64,000 bases of DNA from Acanthornis magna (GCA_036785705.1 JAWUZG010000084.1:15699501-15763500), one strand, 5' to 3'; counted from the first letter of the stretch, positions 38,278 to 52,500 are shown. Numbers and translations are program-made. Notes: generated by a model from the letters alone, not told the origin.

Positions 38278-38847
38278 TGTTGAGATTTAACCCCAACCAG
38301 CAACTAAACACCACACAGTTGCTCACTCCCTCACCATCAGGATGGGGGAGAGAACTGGAAGAGTTAAAGTAAAAAAAATTCATGTGTGGAGAAAAGACAG
38401 TTTAATAGGGAAAACAAGAGCTGTGCATGCAAGCAAAGCAAAACAAGGAAATCATTCACTGCTTCTCCTGAGCAGGTGTTCAGCCATCTCCAGGAAAGTA
38501 GGACTCTTTCATGCATAACAGTTACTTGGAAAGACCAACGCCATCTCTCCAAACGTTCCCCCAGTTTGTTCTTCTTCCCCCAGCTTTATGTGCTCATCAT
38601 GATGCCATATGGTCTGGAATACCTGTTTGGTCAGTTGAGACTGGCTGCCCCAGATACGTTCCCTCTCAGCTGCTTGTGCACCCCCAGTCTTCTCACTGGA
38701 GGGGTGATACAAGGTGCAGAAAAGCTCTAAACACCATTTAGCAATAACAGAAACATTTCTGTATTATCGACACTTTTTCCAGTACAAATCCAGATACAGT
38801 CCTATACCAGCCAATGTGGAGAAAATTACATCAGCCAAAACCTTACA
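38278..38847 (-). mobile_element. Solo LTR, avian ERVL-type family, antisense
   Basis: On the plus strand the element begins 'tgttgagatttaacccc' and ends 'cagccaaaaccttaca', so it is TG...CA bounded and about 570 bp. It contains the complement of the LTR promoter region ('agctttatgtgctc' on the plus strand) and the segment 'ccatatggtctggaatacc', homologous to the LTR at 28338-28792. The 3' third also matches 'ttatcgacactttttccagt', part of the longer consensus 5' end. No internal retroviral genes are adjacent. No clear target-site duplication is visible. Confidence 0.88.
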
Positions 38848-41142
38848 AAACTCACACAAACCATAATTTTGATTGGGCTTTGATAGAGCTTCACTCTCTA
38901 CACAGTATTGTGAGTAACACTGGGATCTTCTACTTGCTATTCGGCTCTTTTAAATCCAGCAAAGATAACTACACAGGCTGAAGCTGAAAAAGCTAAAGGC
39001 AGTGGAGGAGAAAAGCCAAAGGGAAGGAGCTGTTAAGTTGGGAGATGATAGTAAAGAGATAGGTAGCGTAGGTGCCACAACAGGAACTGGTCAACAGTGA
39101 ACAAGAAATAATGCATCTGCAATAATACGTGAGCACTGAAGGGCTAAGCAGGTGAAGAAGCAAAAGGTTCAGCTCAGAGAAAGCAATCCTGCATACAGGC
39201 TTGTTGCAGCATCTTAGGAACACGGAGTACATGACTGTTTGGTGAGTGCTACTTTCAATTATATATGTAGCTGAGCCTTTTAAATTTCAGCTTCAGAAGT
39301 AACCTATAGATGAGCATTAAAAAGATGTGTAAATCTCTGGGTGTGTACTATGTGTTACTCTTTGCAGGGCAGTTCTCTCACTATCAGTGTGTGAGCTAAA
39401 GAACAGCCTGGATTAGATACTGATATGAGCAAGAGTCCAATAACATCCATAGTCATGGGAAAAAGAAACTGTGCAGAAAGGATTAGCATGGCAGCAGCTG
39501 GTGGTGTAGCCAGGGGCTGCAGTAAAGCTCAAGCAGTAGAGCTGCGCTGCTTGCATATTGATGGTTTAGCTTGCATATACATCCCTGTGTCCTGGGGCTG
39601 CAGAAATCAAAATGCCTTATGGTGATGTGTAGGACAAAGAGATTTATTGACCATATCTTCAGCATCTGAATAAACATACTTCTCTCAAAATCTTAGATTC
39701 CTCCCTGGCATGCACAATGTGTGAGAGAGGAATGCATTTCCATGGATTTTCTAGTTCTTTCTTCTGAGTCTTTTGTCAGGACTCACAAGAATGTTCTCAA
39801 GCCACTGGATCTGCACAGCCCCAGCCCTCCTGACTCTATACTGCTTTGCACACAGTATTGTAAGTGGGGGTACTCCTGTTCTGCCTCCTTCTCTCTCTCT
39901 CCCCCCTTCTCCAGGGGTAGAGACACCTGCAGTCGTCTCCCCGCATCCAGGAGTGACTTATCTCCAACACCGATCTCAGCTAAGTTCTATTGGTCTGAGA
40001 TCTGCATGGGGAAAGAGTATCTAACAGGGTGTGCTTTAAATTTAATAGAGGAGGAGCAGGCAACTGCAAAAGGCATTGGACAGGCACTTTACTGACCTGG
40101 GACACCAAATAAAGTGGGAAGAAAAGAAGTCTGTCTCAGAAGGCTTTTACCTTTCTTTTTAACTATGTGTGCTAAGCTTTCCAAGTGGGTTAGTCAATCC
40201 TAATAAAAGATGAAAAATCCTAGGAAGTGTACATAGTATCAGAAGGAAATGGAGTCTAGTGTATTTACTCCAACACAATTTATCCACTTAATAAAGTCAT
40301 ATATTTCTGTACAAGCAAAAAAACACTCAAAGCAGAGAGATGTGTTTAGGTTTATGAGATGGAAAATATTCAGTGCTAGCAGATTACATTCACAGATACA
40401 AGTTTTTATGTCCTGCTTTAAGGGACAAGTTAAAACGTTATTTTCTATATTTTTTTCTTGCCAGAGAAAATTACAAACTTTAAAGAGCTTGGAAGTATTC
40501 ATCCTAGCCATAATGTGTGATTTCACTTTGAAAAAACATATCTGTTTAGCAGGGATGGAAATAGTAATTTTATTAAATCTGTAATTTGGTGGTGTTTACA
40601 ATTCAACTTACACTGTTTATAAAAATAATATTGAATGATCAAGCTATTACATGCAGAAATTACATAATATTGCTGCCCTGCAACCTTAGTGTCCTGCCAT
40701 TGCTCTCTGCAATACAAACATGAAAAGGTGTTCTACATTCAAAATAAAGCTCCATTAATAGTTTATTCTGTTTCACTTGCACATTATGATTTGACATCTT
40801 TAAAACATTCACAGAATTCTGAAAGATATTAATGTGTAGCTATGTACCTAGAAAGATACTAAGCCAATTTTTGTCTCAGCATAAGTCAATTCAACTCCAA
40901 ATAATAAAATACTGCAGACAAAAAGGGCTAAAATTATTTTAAACAGGCAGAATTATTCTCTCCCCTGAGAGAATATTTCTACAGGAAATCAAGCTCTAAC
41001 TCAGTCAGCACAGTGGGAAACAAGAAGACATTTTTTGTAAATGTGCTAAACAACGAAATGCAAACAAAATCCTCCAAAATACAACAAATACAAGGGAAAA
41101 AAGGAAAGAGAGAAAGAGTCAACTGAAAGCTCTGAGAAATCC

Positions 41143-41345
41143 TTAGAGACAGAAATGTTCCCTGAATCCCTTGTCTTTGCCTTGCAGGTCTCTGGCTCTG
41201 CCAAGGAATGAAGGATGGCTCTGAACGCTGGCCAGTTTGTGTTTCAGACGGGTGATGTAGGCCAGTTTAGCTTCTTCAGTAACAGAAGCTGGGCATGTAA
41301 AACCATGCATCTTAGCCTCCCAAAGAAGCAAACTCTGCTTCAGTA
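41143..41345 (-). CDS. Candidate terminal coding exon, product unknown
   Basis: On the minus strand a strong acceptor ('tttccttttccag') at about 41346 is followed by an open frame of about 66 codons ending in TAA at 41143-41145. The peptide includes 'EAKLAYITRLKHKL' and 'SVQSHPSFLGRARD', a basic, probably helical stretch without a membrane segment. Codons are GC-richer than the surrounding DNA (many CTG, GCC, AGC, CAG), which suggests real coding sequence. No GT donor of good quality lies at the end, so a last exon fits best. I do not recognise the protein. A chance frame or a decayed retrocopy remains possible. Confidence 0.28.
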
Positions 41346-41800
41346 CTGGAAAAGGAAAGGATGAAGAGATTTTTTTCATAGTTATTCATCGTATCACTTA
41401 TAAGATGGGCTATTGATGAGAAAGTACAATGTGTGAAAAACCACCACAAAGCTCCTTGAAAGAAGACATGAAAAATGTTTTGGAAGGGAAAAGAAGAACA
41501 AGCTGCCCCTCAGTAGTACTACTGATGTGACCATGCCATGGCCCAACCCTTCACTTTGAACAAGAACTGAACAAAAGAAAACTGTCTGCACTGAAAAACA
41601 CATTTTTCTGGACAAAAAACTTCTATTTTTTTGTAGTAACTAGGAGGTCCAGATAAACTTAGTCACATATTCAAGTCTTCATCCCCATATTGGAATACAG
41701 GCAAAAGTTGCAAACTGTCTACACTCTGACAAGACTGCCCAATTATCTCGCAGGTGAAAAGGTCATTCCATTTCCTGATAAACAGGCACATAAATTTGTA

Positions 41801-41820
41801 AATAAAAGGTAATAAAAGGT
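41801..41820. repeat. Perfect two-copy 10-base repeat
   Basis: 'aataaaaggt' occurs twice in tandem. It is local slippage, with no function suggested. Confidence 0.9.
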
Positions 41821-43850
41821 ATAAAATATGTAATTTTTAAAGCAGCATTTTAAGCAATTTAATAATTCAGAATAAATATTGGTACCATACTGTAAGTGCT
41901 GTAGAGATCATGACAGAGAATACAGAGTGCTTAGAATCAAAGCTGTATGAAAACAGAAAACAGGGTGAGGGGACACAAGAAGGGGGAATGCTGTCTCAAA
42001 GCCACTGAGTCCCTTGGAAGCCTTTCATGCGACAGTCTGCAGTTGCTAAAGCCATGGCAGATGGGACACCCTGCAGAGCCATATGTTACCTGTAGCCGAA
42101 TACCTCTCACAGCTGGATCTTTCTGGCTTGTACAGATAATTACATGCTGTGGCAGGGCCATGTGCTCTGATGACACTGCTGGAAATGTGGTGGCTGCAGG
42201 GGAGAAAACGAAATGGGTCTTTGGCTGGGAGAAGTTAAGAAATATATTTGTGTCTGAGCAGCAATTAAAAAGTATTTGGTTGCGCAGTTTCCTCTAGGTA
42301 GGGATGCAGTGTGCAAAGCAGTGCTCTAAGCTACAGTGGGCATTGCTCTATGAAGGAAACTGACACTCAGTTTTGAAACATGAATCCTGAAATTATTCCA
42401 GTGGCACTGAAAGGATTAGGGAAATGAAGCACGAAGTGACAACAGAGATCTATATTATTCTATCCATACAGTTTAGATGCAGTGCTGCTAAGTAATAAAA
42501 TCTCTTAAATTTTTAGAAGTGTCCCAAACAGAGAAACAATTTCTGGAATATGTGTGTGTAAACAATGTGAAACAGGGAAGATGGGATCATAGTGATGTAT
42601 AGCTTTGTGGGATCACTCAAAATCACTAGGAACCTTACCTTTTATTTCTTTATGCACTGAATTTAAGTAGAACACACATAAAAGTTGTTTGCTGAGTTAT
42701 TGAGCCTAGATTTAAAGAAAAATCTTGATATTTAGCAGTAGTAAAAAGATTTAAGAAGTTAGGAAATTATTATGGCAGCAAGGAAACATTTATTTTGCAA
42801 AAAATTTCTTTAGGGAACAACAGACATTCAAATCTTGACAAAAACTCTAAGAATGAAATGGCAGATTTATCACTGGAATGGGAAGAAATAGATGTACATT
42901 AAATGTGTATCTTCCAATATGAAATAGTAGAATTCTGTATTTATTACTTACAATAATTCCTTGATCAGCTGGTACTCTGTTTACAAGTCAAAAGATTATT
43001 TTTCTCATTGTGAATCCACAAATTCACTGTAGGTCTGAAAATCAATGGTGTGTTTCATCCGGTAACATAAAAAAGGTTTTATAACTGCACATATTTCTTA
43101 TGTGAAGGAAGAGCATTAAAAAATGTGTTTAACTGGGTACTTGAAGTTTTGTGACATACCAAAACTTCTAACTACCACTGATTGGCTGGAAAATTCTCCA
43201 TTGTGTACTAATCTTCTCATATGACTTTTTTTCCTCTGGTTGATGAAACAATGCTTATGGTTAGAAGGTCAGATCAGCTGTTGCGACTTTAAAAACAAAT
43301 GAATTTAAGCTCGTTTCTCTGGTCAAAATTAAAGAATATGAAATGAAATTAAAAATATTCTATGTAAGAAATTAAAATATTCTATATCAGAAAAAAAAAT
43401 CATGTAATAATGATGGAATTAAGTATGGAGGTAAAATAATGTTCCTGTAGGTCTATAATATGTACTGAGTAAGAATGAAGAAGTCTTATATGAAACTAAG
43501 TTTGAGCTGAAAAGGAAGTTTTATCCTGGTGGGGTTCTTTTGTTTGTGCTTTTTAATTTAGTTTTGTTTTAATTTAATTTTGTTTCATTTGTTTATTTGG
43601 GTTATTCGTAGCTAATAAAATTTTAATATACTCTTGAGTAGCCTTTTAGAAAAAATAATATAGCAGCTTATGAAAATGAGAGATGTGGAAGCAATAAAAA
43701 TATATTTAGTAAATAATCCTAGTTCGCAGCTGTAAATTATTTCAGATAGATGTGAAGAAAATTTTTAGTTCTTTAACATATGTCATGTAGTTAAAAAACC
43801 TTGCTGTATAGCTTTTACATGGTAGAAAAATTTTATTACCATCTGCAGCA

Positions 43851-43870
43851 CATATTTGGCTGCAAATATG
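43851..43870. repeat. Short perfect hairpin
   Basis: The arms 'catatttg' and 'caaatatg' are perfect reverse complements around the 4-base loop GCTG. The hairpin lies 48 bases before a second, longer one. Confidence 0.75.
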
Positions 43871-43917
43871 AAGAATTACAGAAAATCTGACCTTTTTACT
43901 TCTCCATGATTATAAAT

Positions 43918-43949
43918 TTCCTTTTGGAACCACTTATTTCCAAAAGGAA
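43918..43949. repeat. Perfect 12-base inverted repeat with 8-base loop
   Basis: Arm 'ttccttttggaa' (43918-43929) is exactly complementary to 'ttccaaaaggaa' (43938-43949). The loop is 43930-43937. It could form a stem-loop or bind a dimeric factor. The sequence gives no sign of a transposon terminus. Confidence 0.85.
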
Positions 43950-46489
43950 CAATCTGACTAGCTGATGCAGAAGGTCCAGCTCTAGAGAAGTCATTAGATT
44001 ACTACTCCAACACTGACCTTCAGGTCAAAGAAGGTTTACTGATCCTGATAGCATAAGTGAGATCAATGAAACAGTGAAATATTTTAGGCTAACACTTTAA
44101 ATGAAAATTCCTGCTATTTGCAGCTACCAAGACACATCATTACAAGCAAAATATTTGAGTTGCTAGCCAACAAATGTATGTATTGCACATATACTCTGTT
44201 TTTAATTTATCTTTGCATTCTTAGATAGAAAAAAATCCCTTTTCTTCAAAGGTACCATGAAGCAAGCATTTGGATTAGTTTTAATAACAAGATCAATAAT
44301 AAAGTATCGATGTTTCAAGACATTTCATTGGCTATTATTTCTTTCAATGTATTAGGAATCTTATAAGAAGACACTGAACTGAATGCAAAGCATCTCATAC
44401 AACAGTTTTTCAGCTTGGTCAGTTTTGTAGTTTATATGATGATGTAGTAATATTTTCAACACATTGAGCACTAAGGACACATAAATTTTGACTGTATTTT
44501 CAAGTCACTGAATAGCTTGGGGGTGGGCTTGGTGCTGAAAACATTCCCAGCCCTTCATTACACAGATCTCCAAATGAGTGCATTGACTGACTGCTGTCTT
44601 CAATGTAAACGTTGCTGTATCTATGTATACATCCAGGATATATGTATATCTATGTATATATATAAGCATACATATAGGATATGCTACTATCCACCTCAAC
44701 TGTTGGAATAGAAGGAAAAATAGAGAAGGGAATCAAAGGGGAAAAAAAAGGAAATGAAAAGAAAATAAACAAGTTCTGAATAATAAGCCTGATTTATCAT
44801 TCATCAGTCTTATGGTGATGAATGAAATTAAATTGGAGGTAGTCTCAGTAAAAGATTTCCAAAACTAGGATTAAAGGTTTGAAAGTTTCTTCTTGGATCA
44901 AAGGATGTACTGGAGGATTAGAGGTTGGTTTTGCCACTGAGTAAACAAATTTATTTTCAGTTTTGAAATTAATATTAAAAATTTTTATTTAAAGGATTAT
45001 AAGCAGAATGAGGTAGCAAAATCCTGCCAGTATCCAAAATGTCTTCATTTTTCATTTGGGAAGAAGATTAACTTTTGCTAAGAACAAGCATTCAATCCTG
45101 TATACTTGAGCTGCTGCTGATAGCCAATTACAGCCTGTTGTGGTGATGATTTTTGTAAATGAGATGCTTTACATTTACATACATGCATAATATTAAAAGC
45201 ACAAATCTTTACTTTAGCATCCCGATAAAGAAGCAGAGGATTTTCAGAGGAACTACGTTCCCAGATATTAATGGACGCTATAGCTTCATTTCTGAGAAAA
45301 AAACCACTTGCATATATGATTACTGAAGAATTATGCATGTAACATTAGGCATCAAAAAGCATTGATTTATCTTTGTTTGGAATCTAATAAAGCACTGCAC
45401 AGGAATGTCTCTCAGATTATCTTGACTTTCTGATCACAGAATACCTTATCAAAATAAGTTATTCACCACAGGTGTTAGAGAACCCAATGCTTGCAGACCG
45501 GTTTGGGTTTATTATTCCTCCAGAAAATATTACTTAATCAATTTGTGTTGCATTTAAAGGAAAACAATTTGCTTAAAACCTTTATGGTTCAGAAACAAAA
45601 AGAATAATATCAACAGGATTGTATAAATGGAATATTTGAAAATGTTCAGATGGGGCACAGGGAAAGCAAGCAGGCAAATATATACTCTGAAATACACAGC
45701 TTTTGAATTCTAAGTTACCCCAATAGAATCTAAATATCTCCAGTCTTCTGAGCATATATGACTTACAAATATCAGCATATACAGATGTAAATTTTAGCCC
45801 TAAACACTCAGAATTTGTTGGAACAAATGTGATGTTAAAATTACAGTGTATACTTAACACAAGAAAGCAATATTACAACCTCTGTGTGTTGCACTACATG
45901 CAATATAATATGTATCAGAACTAAACTGCAACATTTTCTGCTGCTTCAGCAAATACCTATTCCTATCTACAGCTTTGTCAAAAGGCAATAAAGCAAAAAG
46001 CTTATTCATTTCACTATGGGGATGTAAATTTTATTCACTTAAAACAGAATTGTACAACACACTGCTTCTGGTTTGGTATGAACAGTTTATCGTTGGCAGT
46101 TAGAAGAAGCAAATCTTCTCACTTGGCAGATTTTCCTTCCAGATGAAGTATATGATGTTTACTTAGTGATAAACAAAGCCCAGAGAAGAGGAGGTGTAAT
46201 TTCTGAGATGAGTTATGTGAATTTTGAAAAATAAAAATTACTATCAGCATGTACAGATTAGGGGTGTGTTTAATAGAATAAGTACTCTCAGTTTGTGAGA
46301 ACACAAACATTTCCAGGAGAGTGTAACAAGCACGTTTCTTAGTAAATGACATTTCAATTAAAAAGGCCAAAATATTTTATGTTGAGCACCAGAAAGCTTG
46401 AATCTCCATGCCAAGCTCAAGATTCTCATTCATTCCAATTTCAAGATATTAAACCCAAGTGCTTGGTATTAGACTAGAACGACAGAGTG

Positions 46490-46540
<51 letters not shown>
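46490..46540 (+). repeat. (GATA)n microsatellite, about 12 copies
   Basis: An uninterrupted run of GATA units is flanked by 'cagagtg' and 'ggaaatgg'. Its perfection implies a mutable, probably polymorphic locus. Confidence 0.98.
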
Positions 46541-49500
46541 GGAAATGGTGGGATGAGGATACACGAATTGCGTGAATGTGCTGTGTGAGTCAGATTGGTG
46601 ACAGGGGACTTGCTATGGTGTTAGACTCACTGGGTTAGATTAAGCACCAAGGTTGAAATTTTTAACATTTTTTAAAAATTTATTTTAAAATGTATTTAAA
46701 GCAAGAGAGCTGAGGAATCTGCGCTTGAACCTATGGGAACCAACGTATTCTGTGGCGCATAAGTTTCAGGGAATGGATGTCATACACAATTCACAAATGG
46801 GAGACCCCAGCACAGCTTGGGATCATTCAGGTGTGATGCTCCCACTGCAGCATCTTCAGGTGCAGTAGGAAGGACAGCAAAACCCACTGAACTAGGAACT
46901 CCATCTAATCAGGTACCTTTCTTTATCCAAGCATCATAAATTCATCTCCCATATGCGAAGAATCCAGGTTTTCCCAGGTTTCTAATGAATGCATATCTGC
47001 TAATATTATGGAGAATGCCTACGCCTGTGTCAGGGCACAGACACTGGTTCTGATATCCTATCCTGCATCACATGGCTGGGCTGCACTACACAGCAGTGCC
47101 ACAGCACCGAGCACAGAAAGTGTTCTTACTTTATGGTCCTGTGAAAATAAAAGCCCCGGAAATAGCACTGTGAAGAAACATTTTAAGACCATAGTAATTC
47201 TCACATGGGACCTAGGTAAGCAGGTTTCAGTACATTTCAGTAAGTAATATTAATTCATCTAGTTCAAAATCCAATCCTCCTCTTGCAAAAAAAATCAGAC
47301 TCCTTTAATATGAGATTAATTATTAAGTATGTCCTTTTCAAAATATAATAGATGATTTCTTAAAATAAAGGAGTTGTTTCTTTTTTGTTTTGTTTCTGTC
47401 ATAGCTGTGATAGTTACAGATGGACGAGCATTAAGTGGTTAAGATCCAAGATCATTGCAGTATTAGCAGTATTAGGGTATTAGGGATATTCAATTATTGA
47501 CAGACTCAATAAAAAAAGGTAATTAAGAAATACATGTTATGTATAATAGGAATAGCCTTTTATTATTGGCCTTTCTGGGCAGTATCTGGGTTACAGTCCA
47601 AGAAAATTTCCTATAAAATGTGGAGAGGTTCTTTAGCCAGCAGATATCACCTCTGCGGTACTCTGCTTCTCTTTTTATTGATTTTAGATTTTAAACCAAA
47701 ATATTATTAGCATCCATTTGATTATATTTAAACAGTTTATTCACAGATATTCTTTTATCTGTGTGTCATGGCATAACTTCTACCTTTATTTTACAGTGTA
47801 TCACACCTGTGTGTTAATTGTATGCTACGGACAATATTCAAGGTTTTGAGTGGATTTGCATCTTTTAGTGCTGCAGCACAGGTAGGAAAGAGGGAGAAAA
47901 TATGTTCTATGACTTGCTCAATTTAAGTAAAACTGATCACTATACCTTCAAGGACATCTCCAGTGGAGTGCAATCTCCAACTCAGTCGAAAAGAAGCTCT
48001 GAAATCTCTCATCTTCACACTTTCATTATTCACCCACTGACTAGACCTAAAATAAATTGACAAATTGTTACACAAAAGAGGAGAACCTTCTACAGTTTTT
48101 CTGTATCTCTCGCTGACATTTCTATTCCCAAAGAAGCCCATTATTTCTTGATCCCCCTGACTGCAGTGGTTCACATGATATGTAATCATATACATACTTC
48201 ACAACAAAATTATTCATTAAAATGTTGCCTTTCCTAGTATATATCTAAATAAATGATTGCTTTTCTTGTCTTAAAATTCTGATTATTTCATAGTGTATCG
48301 CAGACTACCCTGCCTCCTTCTTGGCCCAAGGGATGCAGCCCAGCCCATTTTTACCACTCTAAACTCATTTGGCTTTCCTGGAAACAGAAAATTTTCAACA
48401 TATCTCAAGTTTTTCCAGTCATCAACATTCTGCAGAAAACTACCCAAACTTCTGAATACTGATTAAAGTGAAATTTGGCCTTTGTCTTTCTAGTGCTGAT
48501 GCATAGGAAACAAGGCCCAAGTTTAAGAGATGGAATCTATGTTGTTCCCACTTATTTGACTCTCATGGAGGAAAACAATTCCATGTTTTACTGATTAAAG
48601 AAATACATGCGATAAATCATTTTGAGACACTGTAAATGGCCCCTTTGCTGTAATTTTAATTTCCTTTCATATTAAAGCAATTTAATAATCATAAACCCAA
48701 GGTTTTTATAAATGCACAATTTAAATCTTTTCGCGGAAGTCTTTAAGGACATAGAAATCACTACCATATAGGACAAACCCAGATGCCACGGTAATGACCA
48801 CTTGGTCTAGAGGCCAGGAGAGCTGGCAGAGGCTTTACTCAGGGGAAATAGCAGGAATTTGCCTGGAATTTGAGGGGAGGATCAAAAAGCAGACAACGTA
48901 TGCCAAGGCTAAAGAGATAGATGTGAGTGTGATTTGGATCAGGCTGGAGTCAAGAATGGAGAATTTATACAACAATAAGGGAATCTAAAGCAAGAAGGGG
49001 GCAGGGTGGACCAAGGCTGGATGAGCTGACCTGCAGCTGAGGAGGTAGAATCAAGATCTGGGGTTGAGGTCTGGAAGCAAAATAGTATCAAAGACAAGAC
49101 TTCAGCCTGAAGCAGTTTAACAGTCAAGTTTTCCCAGGTGCTGCCTAAAAGATGTGTGCTTGGCAGGGATGTATAAATATGCGCTTCTGTTTGATGGATG
49201 ACTCAGGGCTAAATGAACTGTTTATCATTTCTTATTAAGTATTTGAAATATTCATGTCTTATATTCTGACATAAAATAGGGGGTAAATTCCTAATCCCTG
49301 CACTAGCTTCCTTTGCTCATAGACCTTCATTAAGGAGCTATGCCATTAAAAGGATACAGACAAATGTCTTTTGCCATTTTTTTCCCCATATACATGATGG
49401 GCAGGAAAAAAATTTCTACTCAAACACAGCTCACTTTTAAAAGCTTACTTGCTCTTAGCATCACATTGATGTCAATGCTTTAAAAGTTTAATATGTGAAA

Positions 49501-52500
49501 TAGCTTTGTCATAAACCACTGCTTCCACTGCTTTGTCTTTTACTTAAATATTTTCTTCAAGGGCCCCACGCATAAATAATGGTAGTAAATTGTGTGTCAA
49601 ATCTTTTTACAATATTCTCATATGCCTAGAATAAGTTATGGAACATTATTCTATATGGGGAAAAAATAGGCTTGATATAAACGTTTCTCCACCCTTACAG
49701 TGTGTGTAGTGTAGTGTATGAAGTGTATTTGTAGTTGGTGGTGAATTCCTAATGCCTGGAGCCGAGCACAAGAGGCAGTCTGGATAGAGAAGATACACAA
49801 GTTCTGATGGTTCAGCCTTTGACTTGTGTGCATGTGGCAATGAGACAACATCAGTCCCTCTTCTGCCCTAATCAAGCACAAAATTGACTTAAAGAACAAA
49901 TCCCTGTCACTTAATGAAAGAGTATTTTCAACTGAATAACACTGTGAGGAGAGATATGATGGTGTCTGACCATAAATGTTGGAGTTTGAAGCTCTAATTA
50001 GTCAGGAGCGATCTCCATGCTACCAAAACTGGACAATTTTAGCAATTTACCAGCAACTGTAAATTTGACAGTCCAGCGAGAATGTTTTTTTTTTTTTTTA
50101 ATAATTACACATGGAGTCAGAGCTGACTACAGATAAAAATCTCTGATATTCTCTGTATTGCAACATGCTGTTGCTATTTGCTCCCTAGATGCACCTGTCA
50201 TAGCTTATGCCCTGTTTGAACCAGAAAGCTTAATGTATCTCTACATTTATTTAGACTTACTGGTGAGCAAGAATATGAGCCAATATCTCATAACACAACC
50301 CATTACTCTCTGTTGTGAGCAGTTTGGAAGGTACCTTGTTGCTAGAGGTGGGTCTACAACAGCAGACTTCTTGTGTGAGTCTGCACAAGGCACATAAGTG
50401 AGCTCACATCACCAGAGTGGAGATGTTTTCTTTACCTAGTAGGGCATTTGTAAAGATAAAACACACAAATTGTTGTGAGACACTCAGATACAAACCTCAG
50501 CTGGACAGGGCTTTGTCGAGGGGTACAAAATAAAGCACTACAGAGAATGTGAATGCTTTTGATAGGAAAAGATTATGGATTGACTAAGCCACACAGAGTC
50601 CTAAATAAATCTGTACAATTAACACATTGTGACAAGCACAAAAACCACTATATTTCTGCTATACATTTTAAAAGGGCACATCCTAGAAATGAATTAAGGT
50701 ACGAGAGAAGGATTAAATATCTTTGAAATTCAATAATTGTAGTTTTTCAAAATAATTTTTCTTTCTTCAGCTCAAACACTTCAAAAATGTTTTTGAATCA
50801 AGGGTACTGTCACACTGGGTGTGGGGGGCACCTTTACTTTTGCAGACAGTGAAAGGGGAATTTTTGTTGCATTGGCAGATTTATGCCACTGAAAAGTGAA
50901 TTGCAATTTTCTTTCTGCCATGAAAACACAGCCAACAGGGTTGGTAAAAAAAATAGAGAAAGCTAGCAAAATTAAGAGTATCTTTTTCTCTAATATTTGG
51001 AAAATCAGCCAGCACAGTACTTTCAGTGCAGGAAGTGAAGTTTATTAAGAAACAGCAAAGGAGCCTGCAGTCATAAACAGACCCCACTAATTACTTCCTT
51101 CAGTGGTGGCTGATATTCTACAACCATGGTTACTTAAGATTTGACATGCTATTCATGTAAGATTTAAAATTCCAGCAGTTGGGTCAGGACAGACCCTGTG
51201 TAGCTGCAAAGGGAAGCCACAGGAGCTGATGTGAAAGTCCAGCTTAACTTGACCATTGCAAACCTGTGACAAAGTGCTATGCTAATTATTCAGTGGCAGC
51301 AAATCACTACCAAAATAAACAAATAAATAACCACCCACCAAAGTGTAGCATAGACATATCCTGAGTGCAGGGAAGAAAGCGTGGACCAGGAGAAGCAAAA
51401 GGGCAGTACAGAAGAAAATAACTACTAGTTACCTTCAGCTGGTGCCTCTGTGGATGGATTATACAACTACAATATATCTAACCTATGTGTATTTAAAATG
51501 TTCAGAGTTGCAATCAGAGTGGGCTGGAGCAGACAAAAATATTGCTGTACTGTAGATGACTGAATCTGCTGGCTGCCTCAAGCAGGGCAGTTTGGTTGAA
51601 CAAATCTATGGCCACAGGGAATTTTTCCCAGCAAATTTACTGATGCTGCCACTTGTGTTACAGAAGCAAAACTGAGGAACAACTTATCATGTGACACAGA
51701 TGGCTGCTGAAGGAATACGCTGTAATAGTTTCTTTGATATGAATTCCCTGAACTACTGGTGTAGGTTCTGAAGTGACAAAAAATCTGGAAGCAATAATTG
51801 AATTGAAATTTGCAAGGAATACACAACTACATTATGTATATGTAGTAGATTTCCCAAAATATTTCAAAAGTAATTCAAGGCTCTGTTTAATTACTTTTAC
51901 ATCCTCCTAGGCCATCCAAAAATGTAGTATTTAATCACTTTTTAACTGCACATGTTAGTGGGCTCTGCTCTTCAGCAACCCAGATATGGAAATTAATGTG
52001 TGCCAGCAAATTACATCAATTTATTTGCCGTGGTTTAATTTCATTAACTCATGATAAGAGAGATTGAGCTTAACATCTCTCCCTTTATGTACAAATAACC
52101 CCGCGGGTAACATATCACATGAAACCAAATTACTGCACATAACAAAATGACACCACAAATAAGAATGTATTTCCTAATTCAGTTATTCTCAGAGATGAAC
52201 AGTTAGTAAACATACATTTGGCACTGAGTCAGCAATCAGCACCACTTCCCTGCTTATGGAATAATCTAAAGCATATGATCCCTGGTAACAGCAGACGAGG
52301 ATGAGCAGTCCATGATGGTTCCCATCCCATTTGCTCCTTGTTTCTGGCCCACTGATCGCAGTAGGCAAAGTGGGGGCTGCTACAGAGCAGCTCCTTGGGG
52401 CACTCCCGTGACAGATCTGGGCTCCACACCAGCTCTCTATCGGATAAACTTCCAGCATTCCTCTGAAATTGCAGCCAACTGATTTGTGAACCCATCTGTT

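Noticed and set aside
38386..38730. 114-codon plus-strand frame and overlapping minus frames
   Set aside because: All lie inside the antisense solo LTR, which encodes no protein.
39400..40110. Possible further LTR or unknown repeat
   Set aside because: GC-richer with AATAAA signals, but I could not match it to a family or define TG...CA ends.
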